A stretch of DNA of 64,000 nt from Paucibacter sp. KCTC 42545 (lineage in GTDB: Bacteria; Pseudomonadota; Gammaproteobacteria; Burkholderiales; Burkholderiaceae_C): the NCBI RefSeq assembly GCF_001477625.1, contig NZ_CP013692.1, positions 1 through 64,000 on the forward strand, written 5' to 3'. The first letter of the stretch is position 1, and each line of letters begins with the position of its first letter. Shown one piece after another: positions 34,478-44,013 of the stretch. The notes under the pieces are model-generated. The model was not told where the DNA came from. It saw nothing but the letters and a program-made list of their open reading frames with translations, and did not search any database. Both the position numbers and the translations under genes were made by a program.

Positions 34478-34930
34478 TCAGTGGATCAGCCGGTCCTCGG
34501 GCGCCACGAACAACTCGTCCAGAATCAGCGCATCGGGTTCTTCGCCCAGGCTCCAGAACACCATCAATACGATGATCTTGAGGTCTTCCAGGTCCATGGG
34601 GCCGCCGGAGATGGCCATGGCGCGGTCGATGACCATTTCGCGCATGGGCGGCGGCAGCACACCGGCCGCTTCGAGAAAACTGATGAAGCCGATGGAGGGC
34701 TCGCCCAGATGGTCTTGCTCGGCGACCGAGTAGACGCGCAGGCTCAGCGGGCCTTGTGTGCCCTGGTAAGACGTAGCGCCGGCGGCCAATCCGTCCAGCC
34801 AAGTCAGCGCTTCCTGAATCTCATCACGCTCGAAACCTACGGCCGACAACTTGCGCGTCAGCTGTGCATGATCCGGGCATGCATCTGGGCGCCAATAGGT
34901 TTCGTAGAGGTAGACGAGCACGTCGAGCAT
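34478..34930 (-). CDS. smg: Smg/DUF494 family protein
   Basis: The 150-residue protein begins MLDVLVYLYETYWRP and continues with LTRKLSAVGFERDEIQEALTWLDGL and the C-terminal LKIIVLMVFWSLGEEPDALILDELFV, all standard for Smg. Its function is unknown; it is typically encoded next to dprA, as here, 52 bases downstream of it. The ATG at 34930 gives the family start. Confidence 0.93.
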   Translation of the reverse strand: MLDVLVYLYETYWRPDACPDHAQLTRKLSAVGFERDEIQEALTWLDGLAAGATSYQGTQGPLSLRVYSVAEQDHLGEPSIGFISFLEAAGVLPPPMREMVIDRAMAISGGPMDLEDLKIIVLMVFWSLGEEPDALILDELFVAPEDRLIH

Positions 34931-34982
34931 GGGCAGCACTATAACTGAGTGGGGCGGAGGCCAGGCTTTCGCCCCACCGCGC

Positions 34983-36101
34983 TCAGGCCTTGGCGCGCCT
35001 TTGAAACAGCTGGCCGGGCAGGCGCTCGACATGACCGTCGAGTTCCAAGTCCAGCAAATAGGCGCTCAGCTCATGGGCCGGCCAGCCGCCGCGCGCCATC
35101 AGGCTGTCCAGCGAGACTGGATCGAAACCCATCTGAGCCAGCACCTTGGCTGGCGCGCCGGCCGGAAGGGCCCCGGCATCGCCTGACGTTGGCAAATGAG
35201 AGCAGGCTGCGGTCGTGGTGGCCAGCGGCGGCAATTCCTCCAGCACATCCTGCGCCGTTTCCACCAGCTTGGCGCCCTGGCGGATCAGCGCGTGGCAGCC
35301 CTTGCTGAGTGGCGAATGGATGGAGCCGGGGATGGCGAAGACCTCGCGCCCGGCCTCGCTGGCCAGTCGGGCCGTGATCAGCGAGCCCGAGCGCAGAGCA
35401 GCCTCCACCACCAGGCAGCCCAGGCTCAGGCCCGCAATGATGCGGTTGCGGCGCGGGAAATTGGGCGGCAGGGCGGGTGTGCCCAGTGAGTATTCGCTGA
35501 TCAATAGGCCGTGCTGCAGCATCTCGGCGGCCAGTTCGCGGTGCCGGCTGGGGTAGATCTGATCCAGCCCGGTACCCAGCACGCCGATGCTGCTGGCCGC
35601 GCCGCCCAAGCCGCCGCGATGGGCGGCCGCATCAATGCCCAGGGCCAAGCCGGAGATGATGGTCAGGCCGGCTTGGCTGAGTGCCTGGGCGAACTGCTCG
35701 GCGTTGTCGCGCCCCTGCGGGGTGGGGCTGCGGCTGCCGACGATGGCCAGGCCGGGGCAGGCCAAAAGCTCGCGGCGCCCGGCCAGGTACAGCAGCAAGG
35801 GCGGGTCGGCCGTGGCCAGCAGGGCGGCGGGGTAGTCGGGGTCGCCCAGCGTCAGCAGGCTGTGCGCGGGGTTGGCTTCTAGCCAGGCCCAGGTCTTGTC
35901 CAGCAAATCCGGCCACAGCGGTGGTAACTCGCTCAAGGCCAGGCGCTGTTTGGGTGTCAAAAGCTCCCGCTGTGCCGGTGCCGGCAAGTCAAGCGCGGCT
36001 TGTGGCGAGCCTGCGGCAGCCAGCAGGCGCCGCGCGGCTTCCAGCCCCAGGCCCGGGGTTTCCAGCAGCCGCAGCCAGGCGCTTAGTTCGCTGCGGTCCA
36101 T
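34983..36101 (-). CDS. dprA: DNA-processing protein DprA
   Basis: The 372-residue protein has the N-terminal helical (SAM-like) region and the Rossmann-type DprA core (LAIVGSRSPTPQGRDNAEQFA, ISGLALGIDAAAHRG, FPRRNRIIAGLS, AGREVFAIPGSI). A C-terminal winged helix follows (PVSLDSLMARGGWPAHELSAYLLDLELDGHVERLPG). DprA binds incoming single-stranded DNA and loads RecA during natural transformation. It lies in the lysM-dprA-smg minus-strand group. Natural competence of this organism is suggested but not shown. Confidence 0.96.
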   Translation of the reverse strand: MDRSELSAWLRLLETPGLGLEAARRLLAAAGSPQAALDLPAPAQRELLTPKQRLALSELPPLWPDLLDKTWAWLEANPAHSLLTLGDPDYPAALLATADPPLLLYLAGRRELLACPGLAIVGSRSPTPQGRDNAEQFAQALSQAGLTIISGLALGIDAAAHRGGLGGAASSIGVLGTGLDQIYPSRHRELAAEMLQHGLLISEYSLGTPALPPNFPRRNRIIAGLSLGCLVVEAALRSGSLITARLASEAGREVFAIPGSIHSPLSKGCHALIRQGAKLVETAQDVLEELPPLATTTAACSHLPTSGDAGALPAGAPAKVLAQMGFDPVSLDSLMARGGWPAHELSAYLLDLELDGHVERLPGQLFQRRAKA

Positions 36102-36148
36102 GCTGAGCCTGGGTGCGCCAGAGTGGGGCTGGGCTGGCTGCTAAGCGA

Positions 36149-37366
36149 TCAAGGCTGGCTGAAGCGGTCGCCAGGCTTGACGGGTTCCTTCACCGAGATG
36201 ATCAGGGCGTAGGACACACGCGAATAAACCTGGAACACGAACAGCACGCCGTGGCGCTCGTCCGGCAGTTGAATGTCCTGGCGCCTTTCCTGTGTGGTGT
36301 CGACCGCCGCGCGGCCCTTTTGCCACAGGGCCAGCACATGGCCGCGTTCCATGCCGTCCTGGCTGCCGCGGTTCAGGGCCACGATCTGGTTCTGGCCGGC
36401 GTTGACGCCGTCACCGTAGATCGACACGATGCGGCCGTGCATTTCCTGGGTCGGGGCATGCGGCACATAGCGCTGGAAATTGCGCTGCAAAACCGGGGCC
36501 AGGCGATCGCCGACGCCGATCTCCAGACGGGCGGTCTTGATCAGCAGTGTGGACGGCACGATTTCGGTTTTGCCATCGCTATTGGTCTGCTCCGAGCCCT
36601 CGCGGATCAGGTCGGCCGTGCCCAGATAGCGGGCTTCGTAACCGAGGATTTCGCCAGTTACGGGGTCCTGCAAGGGGCGGGTGTTGCGGAATACCCGGTA
36701 ATCATTGGCCTTGCTCAGATCACCGCGCGCATAGGCGGTATGGCCCTTGGCGAGGTTCACATGCCCTTCGGGGGCGGCCACGATGCGCGGCGCGGCGGCC
36801 AGGGCGTCGGTGTCAAAGACCACCGCATCGTTGAGGAAGGGCTCAAGCAGATTGAGCGGAATGGCGGCAATGTCGGAGCCATCGTTGGCGGCGCTGCGAA
36901 TACGCGGTGAGAACTTGACCGTGTCGCCGGCCACGCCGCTGCCGTAGCCGCCGCGCTCTTGCGCCATCTGCAGGCGCGCCATGCCGTCTTGCTTGACGAG
37001 CATCAGCGTCTGACCGGGGTAGATCAGGTGCGGGTTATTGATTTGCTCGCGGTTCATGCCCCACAGCTCGGGCCAGCGCCAGGGGCTCTTGAGGAAGAGT
37101 TGGGAAATACCCCACAAGGTGTCGCCGGTCTTGACCGTGTAGGTGTCAGGTGCGTCGGGGGTCAGCTCCGACAGCGGCACGCCGCTTTGCGCCACGCGTT
37201 CGGCGGTGGCGCGCTGGGCATCGCTGATCGGCAGTTTGGCTGCTTGAGCCTGTGCATGTGCGCCGGCGCAAGTCAGCGACAGGGCCAGCAAGGCCAGGGC
37301 CAGAGGGTGGCGGCGTGAGCTGGCAGACCCGGGAAACATATCGCACTGGGGCAGGAACTGGGGCAT
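36149..37366 (-). CDS. LysM peptidoglycan-binding domain protein
   Basis: The protein of about 405 residues starts at ATG 37366. Its hydrophobic segment (LALALLALSLTCAGAHAQA) is a signal peptide. A LysM domain follows near residues 75-130 (DTYTVKTGDTLWGISQLFL, then NPHLIYPGQTLMLVKQDG). The remaining 250 residues hold no domain I recognise. It probably binds peptidoglycan in the periplasm. Gene order lysM-dprA-smg, divergent from def, is common in Betaproteobacteria. A perfect 10-base inverted repeat lies just upstream (37390-37427). Confidence 0.88.
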   Translation of the reverse strand: MPQFLPQCDMFPGSASSRRHPLALALLALSLTCAGAHAQAQAAKLPISDAQRATAERVAQSGVPLSELTPDAPDTYTVKTGDTLWGISQLFLKSPWRWPELWGMNREQINNPHLIYPGQTLMLVKQDGMARLQMAQERGGYGSGVAGDTVKFSPRIRSAANDGSDIAAIPLNLLEPFLNDAVVFDTDALAAAPRIVAAPEGHVNLAKGHTAYARGDLSKANDYRVFRNTRPLQDPVTGEILGYEARYLGTADLIREGSEQTNSDGKTEIVPSTLLIKTARLEIGVGDRLAPVLQRNFQRYVPHAPTQEMHGRIVSIYGDGVNAGQNQIVALNRGSQDGMERGHVLALWQKGRAAVDTTQERRQDIQLPDERHGVLFVFQVYSRVSYALIISVKEPVKPGDRFSQP

Positions 37367-37389
37367 CAATTTCTCTTTCGCAGCCGTCG

Positions 37390-37427
37390 CGGCGAGTTGA
37401 TTGGGATGATCTTGGCGCAACTCGCCG
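37390..37427. promoter_or_regulatory. Perfect 10-base inverted repeat upstream of the LysM gene
   Basis: CGGCGAGTTG (37390-37399) is the exact reverse complement of CAACTCGCCG (37418-37427), with 18 bases between. It lies 24-61 bases upstream of the LysM start on the minus strand, inside the divergent region with def. It may be a dimer binding site or a hairpin in the leader of the lysM-dprA-smg mRNA. Confidence 0.5.
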
Positions 37428-37616
37428 GGGCGGTCTGCGCGGGTAAATGCGTGAGCAAATTGTGGCTGATCGCGGGCGTGATCATGTACTGATCGTATTT
37501 CAGCGAAAATCTCGGTCTTGCGCGGCGATTCTGCCCCCAAATATGGCTCGTCGCAAAGAGTCAAGCAAAGGGCTTTCCCCCTCTATCTTGACCGCTCAAA
37601 CCCTCTGGCTCGCTTC

Positions 37617-38135
37617 ATGGCAATACTGAATATTCTGCGTTACCCCGATCCCCGTCTGCACACGGTGGCCAAACCTGTGGCTCAAGTCGACGAGCGCATC
37701 CGTGCCTTGGTCGACGACATGCTGGAGACCATGTACGACGCCGAAGGCGTGGGTCTGGCCGCCACCCAGGTGGATGTGCACGAGCGGCTGCTGGTGATCG
37801 ACACCTCGAATGAGCGTGACACGCCGCGCGTGCTGATCAACCCCGAGCTGATCAAGACCAGCGCCGAGTTCACCGAAGGCGAGGAAGGCTGCCTGTCAGT
37901 GCCCCAGGTCTACGACAAAGTGCCGCGTTATTCGCGCGTCACCGTGCGGGCACTCAATCGCGAAGGCGAGACCTACGAGTTCGAGGCCGAAGGCCTGCTG
38001 GCCGTTTGCGTGCAGCACGAGATGGATCATCTGATGGGCAAGGTTTTCGTCGAATACCTCAGCCCGCTCAAGCGCGAGCGCATCAAGACCAAGATGATCA
38101 AGAAGACGCGCGAAGAGCAGGCGGTGCGCCGCTGA
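37617..38135 (+). CDS. def: Peptide deformylase
   Basis: The 172-residue enzyme has all three deformylase motifs: [15 protein letters not shown] and [12 protein letters not shown] (HEMDH metal site). It removes the formyl group from nascent proteins, using an iron or zinc ion held by the cysteine and two histidines. The ATG at 37617 gives the usual start. The stop overlaps the start of fmt (TGATG), so the two are coupled. Confidence 0.97.
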   Translation: MAILNILRYPDPRLHTVAKPVAQVDERIRALVDDMLETMYDAEGVGLAATQVDVHERLLVIDTSNERDTPRVLINPELIKTSAEFTEGEEGCLSVPQVYDKVPRYSRVTVRALNREGETYEFEAEGLLAVCVQHEMDHLMGKVFVEYLSPLKRERIKTKMIKKTREEQAVRR

Positions 38136-39133
38136 TGAGTGCTTCCCGCCCGGCCATGCGCGTTGTTTTTGCCGGTACGCCGGAGTTTGCCGCCAGCGCC
38201 TTGCAGGCCTTGCTGACGGCCGGCTTCGAGGTGACGCTGGTGCTGACCCAGCCCGACCGCCCGGCCGGCCGCGGCATGAAGCTGCAGGCTTCTGCCGTCA
38301 AGCAAGTGGCCTTGCAGCATGGCATTGCCGTGGCGCAACCGCGCAGCCTGCGCCTGGACGGCAAGTTTCCTGAGGAAGCCGCTGCGGCCCGTGAGGCTTT
38401 GCTGGCGGCCAAGGCCGATGTGATGGTGGTGGCGGCTTATGGCCTGATCCTGCCGCAATGGGTGTTGGATCTGCCCGCTCGTGGCTGCCTCAATATCCAT
38501 GCCTCCTTGCTGCCGCGCTGGCGCGGTGCGGCGCCCATCCACCGCGCCATCGAGGCCGGGGATGCGCAAACCGGCATCACCATCATGCAGATGGATGCCG
38601 GCCTGGACACCGGCGACATGCTCTCGATCGAGCGCCTGGACATCGCCCCCGCCGACACCACTGCCAGCCTGCATGACCGCTTGGCCGTGCTGGGTGGCCG
38701 CATGATTGTTGAGGCACTGGAACTTGCCGCTGCGGGCGGCTTGCGCCCCGTGCCGCAGCCCGCCGAGGGCGTGACTTACGCGCACAAGATCGAAAAAGCC
38801 GAGGCCCAACTCGATTGGCGCCAAAACGCGGCGCTGTTGGAGCGCCGCTTGCGCGCCTTCGACCCCTTCCCTGGCGGCTTGGCGCATCTGGACGGCGAGG
38901 CCATCAAGGTCTGGCGCGCCGAGGTGGCGGAAGGCAGCGGGCCGCAGGGTCAGGTCTTGCGGGTGGACGAAACGGGCATCACCGTCGCTTGCGGCCAGCA
39001 GGCTCTGCGCCTGACCGAGTTGCAGCGCGCCGGTGGTAAACGCTTGCCCGCCGCGGCGTTTTTGCAGGCCAAGCCGATTGCCGTGGGCGCCGTGTTTGCC
39101 GCTGTTGAAATGCCCGCTGCGGCCGCAACTTGA
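38135..39133 (+). CDS. fmt: Methionyl-tRNA formyltransferase
   Basis: The 332-residue enzyme has the N-terminal formyltransferase core ([66 protein letters not shown]) and the C-terminal tRNA-binding domain. It formylates initiator Met-tRNA with 10-formyl-tetrahydrofolate. The start ATG shares one base with the stop of def. A weak hairpin (GCCTCC AAATA GGAGGC, 39147-39163) follows the stop. Confidence 0.97.
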   Translation: MSASRPAMRVVFAGTPEFAASALQALLTAGFEVTLVLTQPDRPAGRGMKLQASAVKQVALQHGIAVAQPRSLRLDGKFPEEAAAAREALLAAKADVMVVAAYGLILPQWVLDLPARGCLNIHASLLPRWRGAAPIHRAIEAGDAQTGITIMQMDAGLDTGDMLSIERLDIAPADTTASLHDRLAVLGGRMIVEALELAAAGGLRPVPQPAEGVTYAHKIEKAEAQLDWRQNAALLERRLRAFDPFPGGLAHLDGEAIKVWRAEVAEGSGPQGQVLRVDETGITVACGQQALRLTELQRAGGKRLPAAAFLQAKPIAVGAVFAAVEMPAAAAT

Positions 39134-39243
39134 TTTGCCTGGCTTAGCCTCCAAATAGGAGGCGAGTGTTTCTTGCTGATTCAATTGGTTTCATTTGTTT
39201 CAGCTAATTAGTTGTTTGGCCGCGACCTCGGAGGGAAATGCAC

Positions 39244-40089
39244 ATGTTCAATCTGATGAAGACCGCCATTTTGATGGCCGCCATCACGGCGCTATTCATG
39301 GCCATGGGTGCCATGCTGGGCGGGCGCAGCGGCATGATGCTGGCGCTGCTCGTCGCGCTGGGCATGAATTTCTTCAGTTACTGGTTCTCTGACACCATGG
39401 TGTTGAAGATGTACCGGGCGCGCGAGGTGGATGCTTCGTCGGCGCCGCAGTTCTATGCCATGGTGGCCGAGCTGGCGCAAAAAGCCCAGCTGCCCATGCC
39501 CAAGGTCTATCTGATCGACGAAGACGCGCCCAATGCCTTTGCCACCGGCCGCAACCCCGAGCATGCGGCAGTGGCTGCCACCACGGGCATTTTGCGCACC
39601 CTGTCCGAGCGCGAGTTGCGCGGTGTGATGGCGCATGAGCTGGCCCATGTGAAGCACCGCGACATCTTGATCAGCACCATCAGCGCCACCATGGCCGGTG
39701 CGATTTCCATGCTGGCCAATTTCGCCATGTTCTTTGGTGGGCGCGACAGCGAAGGCCGCAGCAACCCCATCGCCGGCATTCTGGTGGCGATCCTGGCGCC
39801 GATCGCGGCCAGCTTGATCCAGATGTCCATCAGCCGGGCGCGCGAATTTGAGGCTGATCGCGGCGGCGCTGAAATCTCCGGCGACCCGGCCGCACTGGCC
39901 TCGGCGCTGGACAAAATCCACCGCATCGCCCAAGGCCTGCCGCTGGAGACCACCGAGCGTCACCCGGAAACGGCGCAGATGATGATCATGAACCCGCTCT
40001 CCGGCAAAGGCCTGGCGGGCATGTTCAGCACCCATCCGCCCACCGAAGAGCGCGTGGCCCGCTTGCTGGAAATGGCCCGCGGCCGCTGA
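39244..40089 (+). CDS. htpX: Zinc metalloprotease HtpX
   Basis: The 281-residue inner-membrane protease starts [21 protein letters not shown], with two N-terminal helices, and carries the zinc site [12 protein letters not shown] plus the third ligand in [17 protein letters not shown]. Two more helices sit between. I chose ATG 39244 because GGAGGG lies 8 bases upstream; ATG 39238 is too close to it. HtpX takes part in quality control of membrane proteins. No sigma-32 promoter is obvious. Confidence 0.96.
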   Translation: MFNLMKTAILMAAITALFMAMGAMLGGRSGMMLALLVALGMNFFSYWFSDTMVLKMYRAREVDASSAPQFYAMVAELAQKAQLPMPKVYLIDEDAPNAFATGRNPEHAAVAATTGILRTLSERELRGVMAHELAHVKHRDILISTISATMAGAISMLANFAMFFGGRDSEGRSNPIAGILVAILAPIAASLIQMSISRAREFEADRGGAEISGDPAALASALDKIHRIAQGLPLETTERHPETAQMMIMNPLSGKGLAGMFSTHPPTEERVARLLEMARGR

Positions 40090-40165
40090 GCGCTGCCCAG
40101 CATCAAGGGGCTTGAGCGTGAAGCAGCCCGTTCAAGTGTCAGGTCTTGCTGCCGATATCTGCCGC

Positions 40166-40579
40166 ATGAAGCTTTTTTTTCGTCTCACCACCGCGGCCGC
40201 TGTTTTGCTGAGCCTGACGGCCTGCGATCAGCTTGGGATTGAAGATCCCGCCAAGGTGCAAGCCGCCAAAGAGGCCGAGGGCAAGGCGCTGGGCAGTGGC
40301 TGCCGCCATGCCATGCGCGCCATCGAGGACTGCTACAACCTCAACCCTAAGGCCCACAAGGCCTCGATGTTTGCGGGCTGGCGCGAGATGGACGAGTACA
40401 TGCGTGAGAACAAGCTGGAAGGCATTGTTCCCGTGGTGCCGCGCCCGGTGTTGGGCAAGCCCAAGCCCAAAGCCGATGATGAGGCGGAAGCCGAAGACAA
40501 AGCCGCCTCCAAACCAGACGGCAAGGCGGCTGAGAAACCCGGCGATAAGGCTGCGGCCAAGCCCAAGGCTGCGCACTGA
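40166..40579 (+). CDS. Small lipoprotein of unknown function
   Basis: The 137-residue protein has a signal peptide ending in LSLTAC, a good lipobox, so it is likely lipidated. The middle contains SGCRHAMRAIEDCYNLNPKAHKASMFAGWREMDEYMRE, which looks like a conserved helical core with two cysteines. The tail is a low-complexity K/A/P/E/D stretch. I have seen this core as a conserved hypothetical of Burkholderiales but do not know its function. A terminator follows. Confidence 0.72.
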   Translation: MKLFFRLTTAAAVLLSLTACDQLGIEDPAKVQAAKEAEGKALGSGCRHAMRAIEDCYNLNPKAHKASMFAGWREMDEYMRENKLEGIVPVVPRPVLGKPKPKADDEAEAEDKAASKPDGKAAEKPGDKAAAKPKAAH

Positions 40580-40619
40580 GGGGGCGAGCCGCATCGCACC
40601 CCCCGGTCTGAATTGAAAG

Positions 40620-40662
40620 CGCCGGATTGAATGAGCACCTTGCCTTTCAATCCGGCCTTTTT
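40620..40662 (+). terminator. Rho-independent terminator after the lipoprotein gene
   Basis: GCCGGATTGAA (40621-40631) pairs perfectly with TTCAATCCGGC (40646-40656), followed by CTTTTT. A strong intrinsic terminator. Confidence 0.9.
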
Positions 40663-40776
40663 GCATCTGGCGCCCACAAACCGACGGGCTGTCTTCTTGC
40701 GCTACCCGGCCGGTGCCGTGCTCCGGCAAGATGGCGTCATTCCTTGATCGACATCTCTTTCGAAAGCCCCACCATC

Positions 40777-41526
40777 ATGCTGAATCGCCGCTTTTTCGCT
40801 GTCGCTGCTTGCAGTTTCCTCATGGCTTCCGGCGCGCACGCCTGGAGCTGGGGTTGGGGTTCGGAGACGGTCAATGGTTCGGGTGAAGTCGTGAGTGAGG
40901 TGCGCGAGCTGCCGAGCTTTGATGCCATCTCGCTGGCGGGCGGTTTCCAGGTCATCGTGCGCCAGAACTCCAGTTCGCGGGTCGAGGTGCGTACCGACAA
41001 AAACCTGCAGCCGCTGCTGGAAACCCGCATCGTTGATGGCAGCAAGGGCCGCACGCTGGAGATCGCGCCCAAGAAGGGCAGTAGCCTGAACGGCTCGGTG
41101 CGGCCGCAAATCATCATCGACATGGCGCAGCTGCGTGCCATCGCGATTGGCGGCTCGGGCAATATCAAGGTCGAGGCGATGAAGACCCCGAGCGTGGACG
41201 CCAGCATCGGCGGCTCCGGCGACATCAGCTTCGTGAACATCGAGAGCGAGAGCCTGGCCTTCAACGTGGCCGGCAGCGGCGACATCAAGGCCAGCGGCAC
41301 GACGCAGGTCCTGCGCTTGTCGGTGGCCGGTTCGGGCGATATTCGGGCCCGCAGCCTGCAGGCCGAAGAGGTCAAGGTCAGCATCGCCGGCAGTGGCAAC
41401 ACCGAGGTGTTCGCCCGCAAGACCCTCAACGTCTCCATCGCTGGCTCTGGCGATGTGGCCTATCTGGGCTCGCCTGAGCTGAAGTTGTCGGTCGCTGGCA
41501 ACGGCAAAGTCAAGAAGCTGTACTGA
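40777..41526 (+). CDS. GIN domain (DUF2807) exported protein
   Basis: The 249-residue protein has a signal peptide (residues 1-22, ending AHA). The rest is one head-GIN domain: LPSFDAISLAGGFQVIVRQ followed by a ladder of repeats with the core GGSGNI, GGSGDI, AGSGDI, AGSGDI, AGSGNT and AGSGDV about every 20 residues. This forms a right-handed beta-solenoid in known members. Function is unknown; adhesin or envelope stress roles have been proposed for relatives. It stands alone after a terminator. Confidence 0.87.
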   Translation: MLNRRFFAVAACSFLMASGAHAWSWGWGSETVNGSGEVVSEVRELPSFDAISLAGGFQVIVRQNSSSRVEVRTDKNLQPLLETRIVDGSKGRTLEIAPKKGSSLNGSVRPQIIIDMAQLRAIAIGGSGNIKVEAMKTPSVDASIGGSGDISFVNIESESLAFNVAGSGDIKASGTTQVLRLSVAGSGDIRARSLQAEEVKVSIAGSGNTEVFARKTLNVSIAGSGDVAYLGSPELKLSVAGNGKVKKLY

Positions 41527-41600
41527 GCCCGAGAGAAGACGCCATGTGTCAGCGGGCCGCTCGGCCCGCCAACAGCTCAAGCCCATAGGACAATGCGTCT

Positions 41601-42335
41601 ATGGGCTTTTCTTCCGTTGACACTCCGGCGCCGCTCTGGCGCCACCCCGAATTCAAGCGTGGCGCGCTCGATATGGCCGCCATCACCCTGGGTATTTCAG
41701 CCTGGGGCCTGGTCACCGGCGTGGCCATGGTCAAGAGCGGCCTCGGCGTTGGCCTGGCCCTGCTGATGAGTTTTGTGGTTTTTGCCGGCAGCTCGCAATT
41801 GGCCGCCTTGCCGCTGATTGCCAGCGGCGCGCCGCTCTGGGTGCTGTGGGCCACGGCGTTTTGCGTCAATTTGCGCTTCGTCATTTTCAGCGCGCAGTGG
41901 CGCATGTTTTTTGGCCATTTGCCGCTGGCGCAAAGGCTGCGCATCGGCTACTTCGCGGCCGATCTCAATTACGTGGCTTTTTTGAAGCGCTGGCCCGATG
42001 TCAAGCCCGCGCCCGAGCAGCTGCCCTATTACTGGGGCGGCGTCTGCATGAACTGGACCGCCTGGCAAGTGCCTTCGGTGCTGGGCATCTTGCTGGCCGA
42101 CCGTGTGCCCACGCAATGGGGCTTGGGATTTGCCGGGGTCTTGGCCCTGCTGGGCCTGGCCTATTCGCTGTTGAAGGATCGCAATGCCTGGGTCTCGGCG
42201 GGCGTGGCCAGCTGCGCTGCGGTGGCCGCCTACGGCTTGCCCTTGCGCCTGAATATTCTGGTGGCGATTGCCGCCGCCGTGGCCATGGGCTTGCTGATGG
42301 AACGCAGCTTCCCGCAAAGAAAGCTGGTGCCTTGA
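41601..42335 (+). CDS. azlC: AzlC family amino acid exporter subunit
   Basis: The 244-residue membrane protein has the AzlC pattern: GALDMAAITLGISAWGLVTGVAMVKSG, MSFVVFAGSSQLAALPLIASGAPLWVLWATAFCVNLRFVIFS and several further helices. AzlC with AzlD forms an exporter for branched-chain amino acids and analogues. The stop codon overlaps the azlD start (TGATG), so both subunits are translated together. Confidence 0.92.
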   Translation: MGFSSVDTPAPLWRHPEFKRGALDMAAITLGISAWGLVTGVAMVKSGLGVGLALLMSFVVFAGSSQLAALPLIASGAPLWVLWATAFCVNLRFVIFSAQWRMFFGHLPLAQRLRIGYFAADLNYVAFLKRWPDVKPAPEQLPYYWGGVCMNWTAWQVPSVLGILLADRVPTQWGLGFAGVLALLGLAYSLLKDRNAWVSAGVASCAAVAAYGLPLRLNILVAIAAAVAMGLLMERSFPQRKLVP

Positions 42336-42667
42336 TGCTGTCGAACTGGGAAGTGGCTTTGGGCATCGTCGGCATGGGCTTGATCACCTTGCTGACCCGC
42401 GCCTTTTTCATGCTGCCAAAAGAAGAGTTGCCTATGCCCGACTGGGCTAAGCAAGGCCTGCGCTACGCGCCGCTGGCCGCGCTGGCGGCCGTGATCGTGC
42501 CCGAGATCGTGATGAGCCAGGGCCAGCTGATCGACACCTGGCGCGATGCGCGGCTCTATGCCACCGCCGTGGCCAGCGCCTACTTTTTCTGGCGACGCGA
42601 CATCCTGGGCACCATCCTCAGCGGCACCGCGGTGATGCTGGCCCTGCGCATTGGCCTGGGCTGGTAG
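42335..42667 (+). CDS. azlD: AzlD family amino acid exporter subunit
   Basis: The 110-residue protein has about four hydrophobic helices with [33 protein letters not shown] and a C-terminal [16 protein letters not shown], matching AzlD. It is the small partner of AzlC and starts on the last base of that gene's stop codon. pgk follows after 46 bases, perhaps on a separate transcript. Confidence 0.9.
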   Translation: MLSNWEVALGIVGMGLITLLTRAFFMLPKEELPMPDWAKQGLRYAPLAALAAVIVPEIVMSQGQLIDTWRDARLYATAVASAYFFWRRDILGTILSGTAVMLALRIGLGW

Positions 42668-42713
42668 CCCCCCGTTTTCGTTTTCCTTTTTTACTCAAAC
42701 TAAGAGACTTGCC

Positions 42714-43919
42714 ATGAATGTGATTCGTTTCTCCGATCTGCTCGCATCCGGTCAGCTGGCCGGCAAGCGCGTGTTCATCCGCGCCGACCTGAATGTGCCG
42801 CAAGACGATGCCGGCAACATCACCGAAGACACCCGCATCCGCGCCTCGGTGCCTTGCATCGAGCAAGCCCTGAAGGCCGGCGCCGCCGTGATGGTGACCT
42901 CGCACCTGGGGCGCCCCACCGAGGGCGAGTTCAAGCCCGCCGATTCGCTGGCCCCGGTGGCCAAGCGCCTGGGCGAGTTGCTGGGCCATCCCTATGAAAA
43001 CGGGGTGCCGGTGATTGCCAATTGGGTGGACGGTGTGAACGTGGCTCCGGGCCAGCTGGTGCTGCTGGAGAACTGCCGCGTCAACAAGGGCGAGAAGAAG
43101 AACGACGAGGCCCTGGCCAAGAAAATGGCCGCCCTGTGCGACATCTACGTCAATGACGCTTTCGGCACCGCTCACCGCGCCGAAGGCACGACCTATGGCA
43201 TCGCCCAGTTCGCGCCCATCGCCTGTGCTGGCCCGCTGCTGGCCGCTGAAATCGACGCCATCACTCAGGCCCTGAGCGCGCCCAAGCGCCCGCTGATCGC
43301 CATCGTGGCCGGCTCCAAGGTCTCGACCAAGCTGACCATTCTGAAAGCCTTGTCCGAGAAGGTGGACGGCCTGATCGTCGGTGGCGGCATCGCCAACACC
43401 TTCATGCTGGCGGCAGGCCTGAAGATCGGCAAGTCCCTGGCTGAACCCGATCTGGTGGAAGAGGCCCGTGCCGTCATCGAAGCCATGAAGGCGCGCGGCG
43501 CGGCGGTGCCGATTCCGGTCGATGTGGTGGTGGCGCAGAAGTTCGCGGCCGATGCCCCGGCCACGGTGAAGGCGGCCGATGCCGTCGGTGAAGACGACCT
43601 GATTCTCGACATCGGCCCCAAGACGGCCGCCATCTTGGCCGAGCAACTCAAGGCCGCCGGCACCATCGTCTGGAACGGCCCGGTGGGCGTGTTCGAGTTC
43701 GACGCGTTTGCCCACGGCACCGAAACGATCGCCCGCGCCATCGCGGCGTCCAGCGCGTTCTCGATTGCTGGCGGTGGCGACACCCTGGCGGCGATTGCCA
43801 AGTACGGCATCGAAAGGGACGTGGGCTATATCTCCACCGGCGGCGGCGCTTTCCTGGAAATCCTGGAAGGCAAGACCTTGCCGGCCTTGGAAATCCTGAG
43901 CGCCCGCGCACGTTCTTGA
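42714..43919 (+). CDS. pgk: Phosphoglycerate kinase
   Basis: The 401-residue enzyme has [65 protein letters not shown] and the C-terminal nucleotide loop GGGDTLAAI followed by [17 protein letters not shown]. It transfers phosphate between 1,3-bisphosphoglycerate and ATP in glycolysis and the Calvin cycle. It opens a pgk-pyk-fba group that is interrupted here by a GGDEF gene and maeB. Confidence 0.98.
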   Translation: MNVIRFSDLLASGQLAGKRVFIRADLNVPQDDAGNITEDTRIRASVPCIEQALKAGAAVMVTSHLGRPTEGEFKPADSLAPVAKRLGELLGHPYENGVPVIANWVDGVNVAPGQLVLLENCRVNKGEKKNDEALAKKMAALCDIYVNDAFGTAHRAEGTTYGIAQFAPIACAGPLLAAEIDAITQALSAPKRPLIAIVAGSKVSTKLTILKALSEKVDGLIVGGGIANTFMLAAGLKIGKSLAEPDLVEEARAVIEAMKARGAAVPIPVDVVVAQKFAADAPATVKAADAVGEDDLILDIGPKTAAILAEQLKAAGTIVWNGPVGVFEFDAFAHGTETIARAIAASSAFSIAGGGDTLAAIAKYGIERDVGYISTGGGAFLEILEGKTLPALEILSARARS

Positions 43920-44013
43920 TCTGACTACCTAGCCCGGCGCGCTCGCGTGGGCTAGGCTGTTAGGTGGTCGGGCAGGGCGCTCGGCCACCCACCTGATTCA
44001 GGAGTTATGCCTT

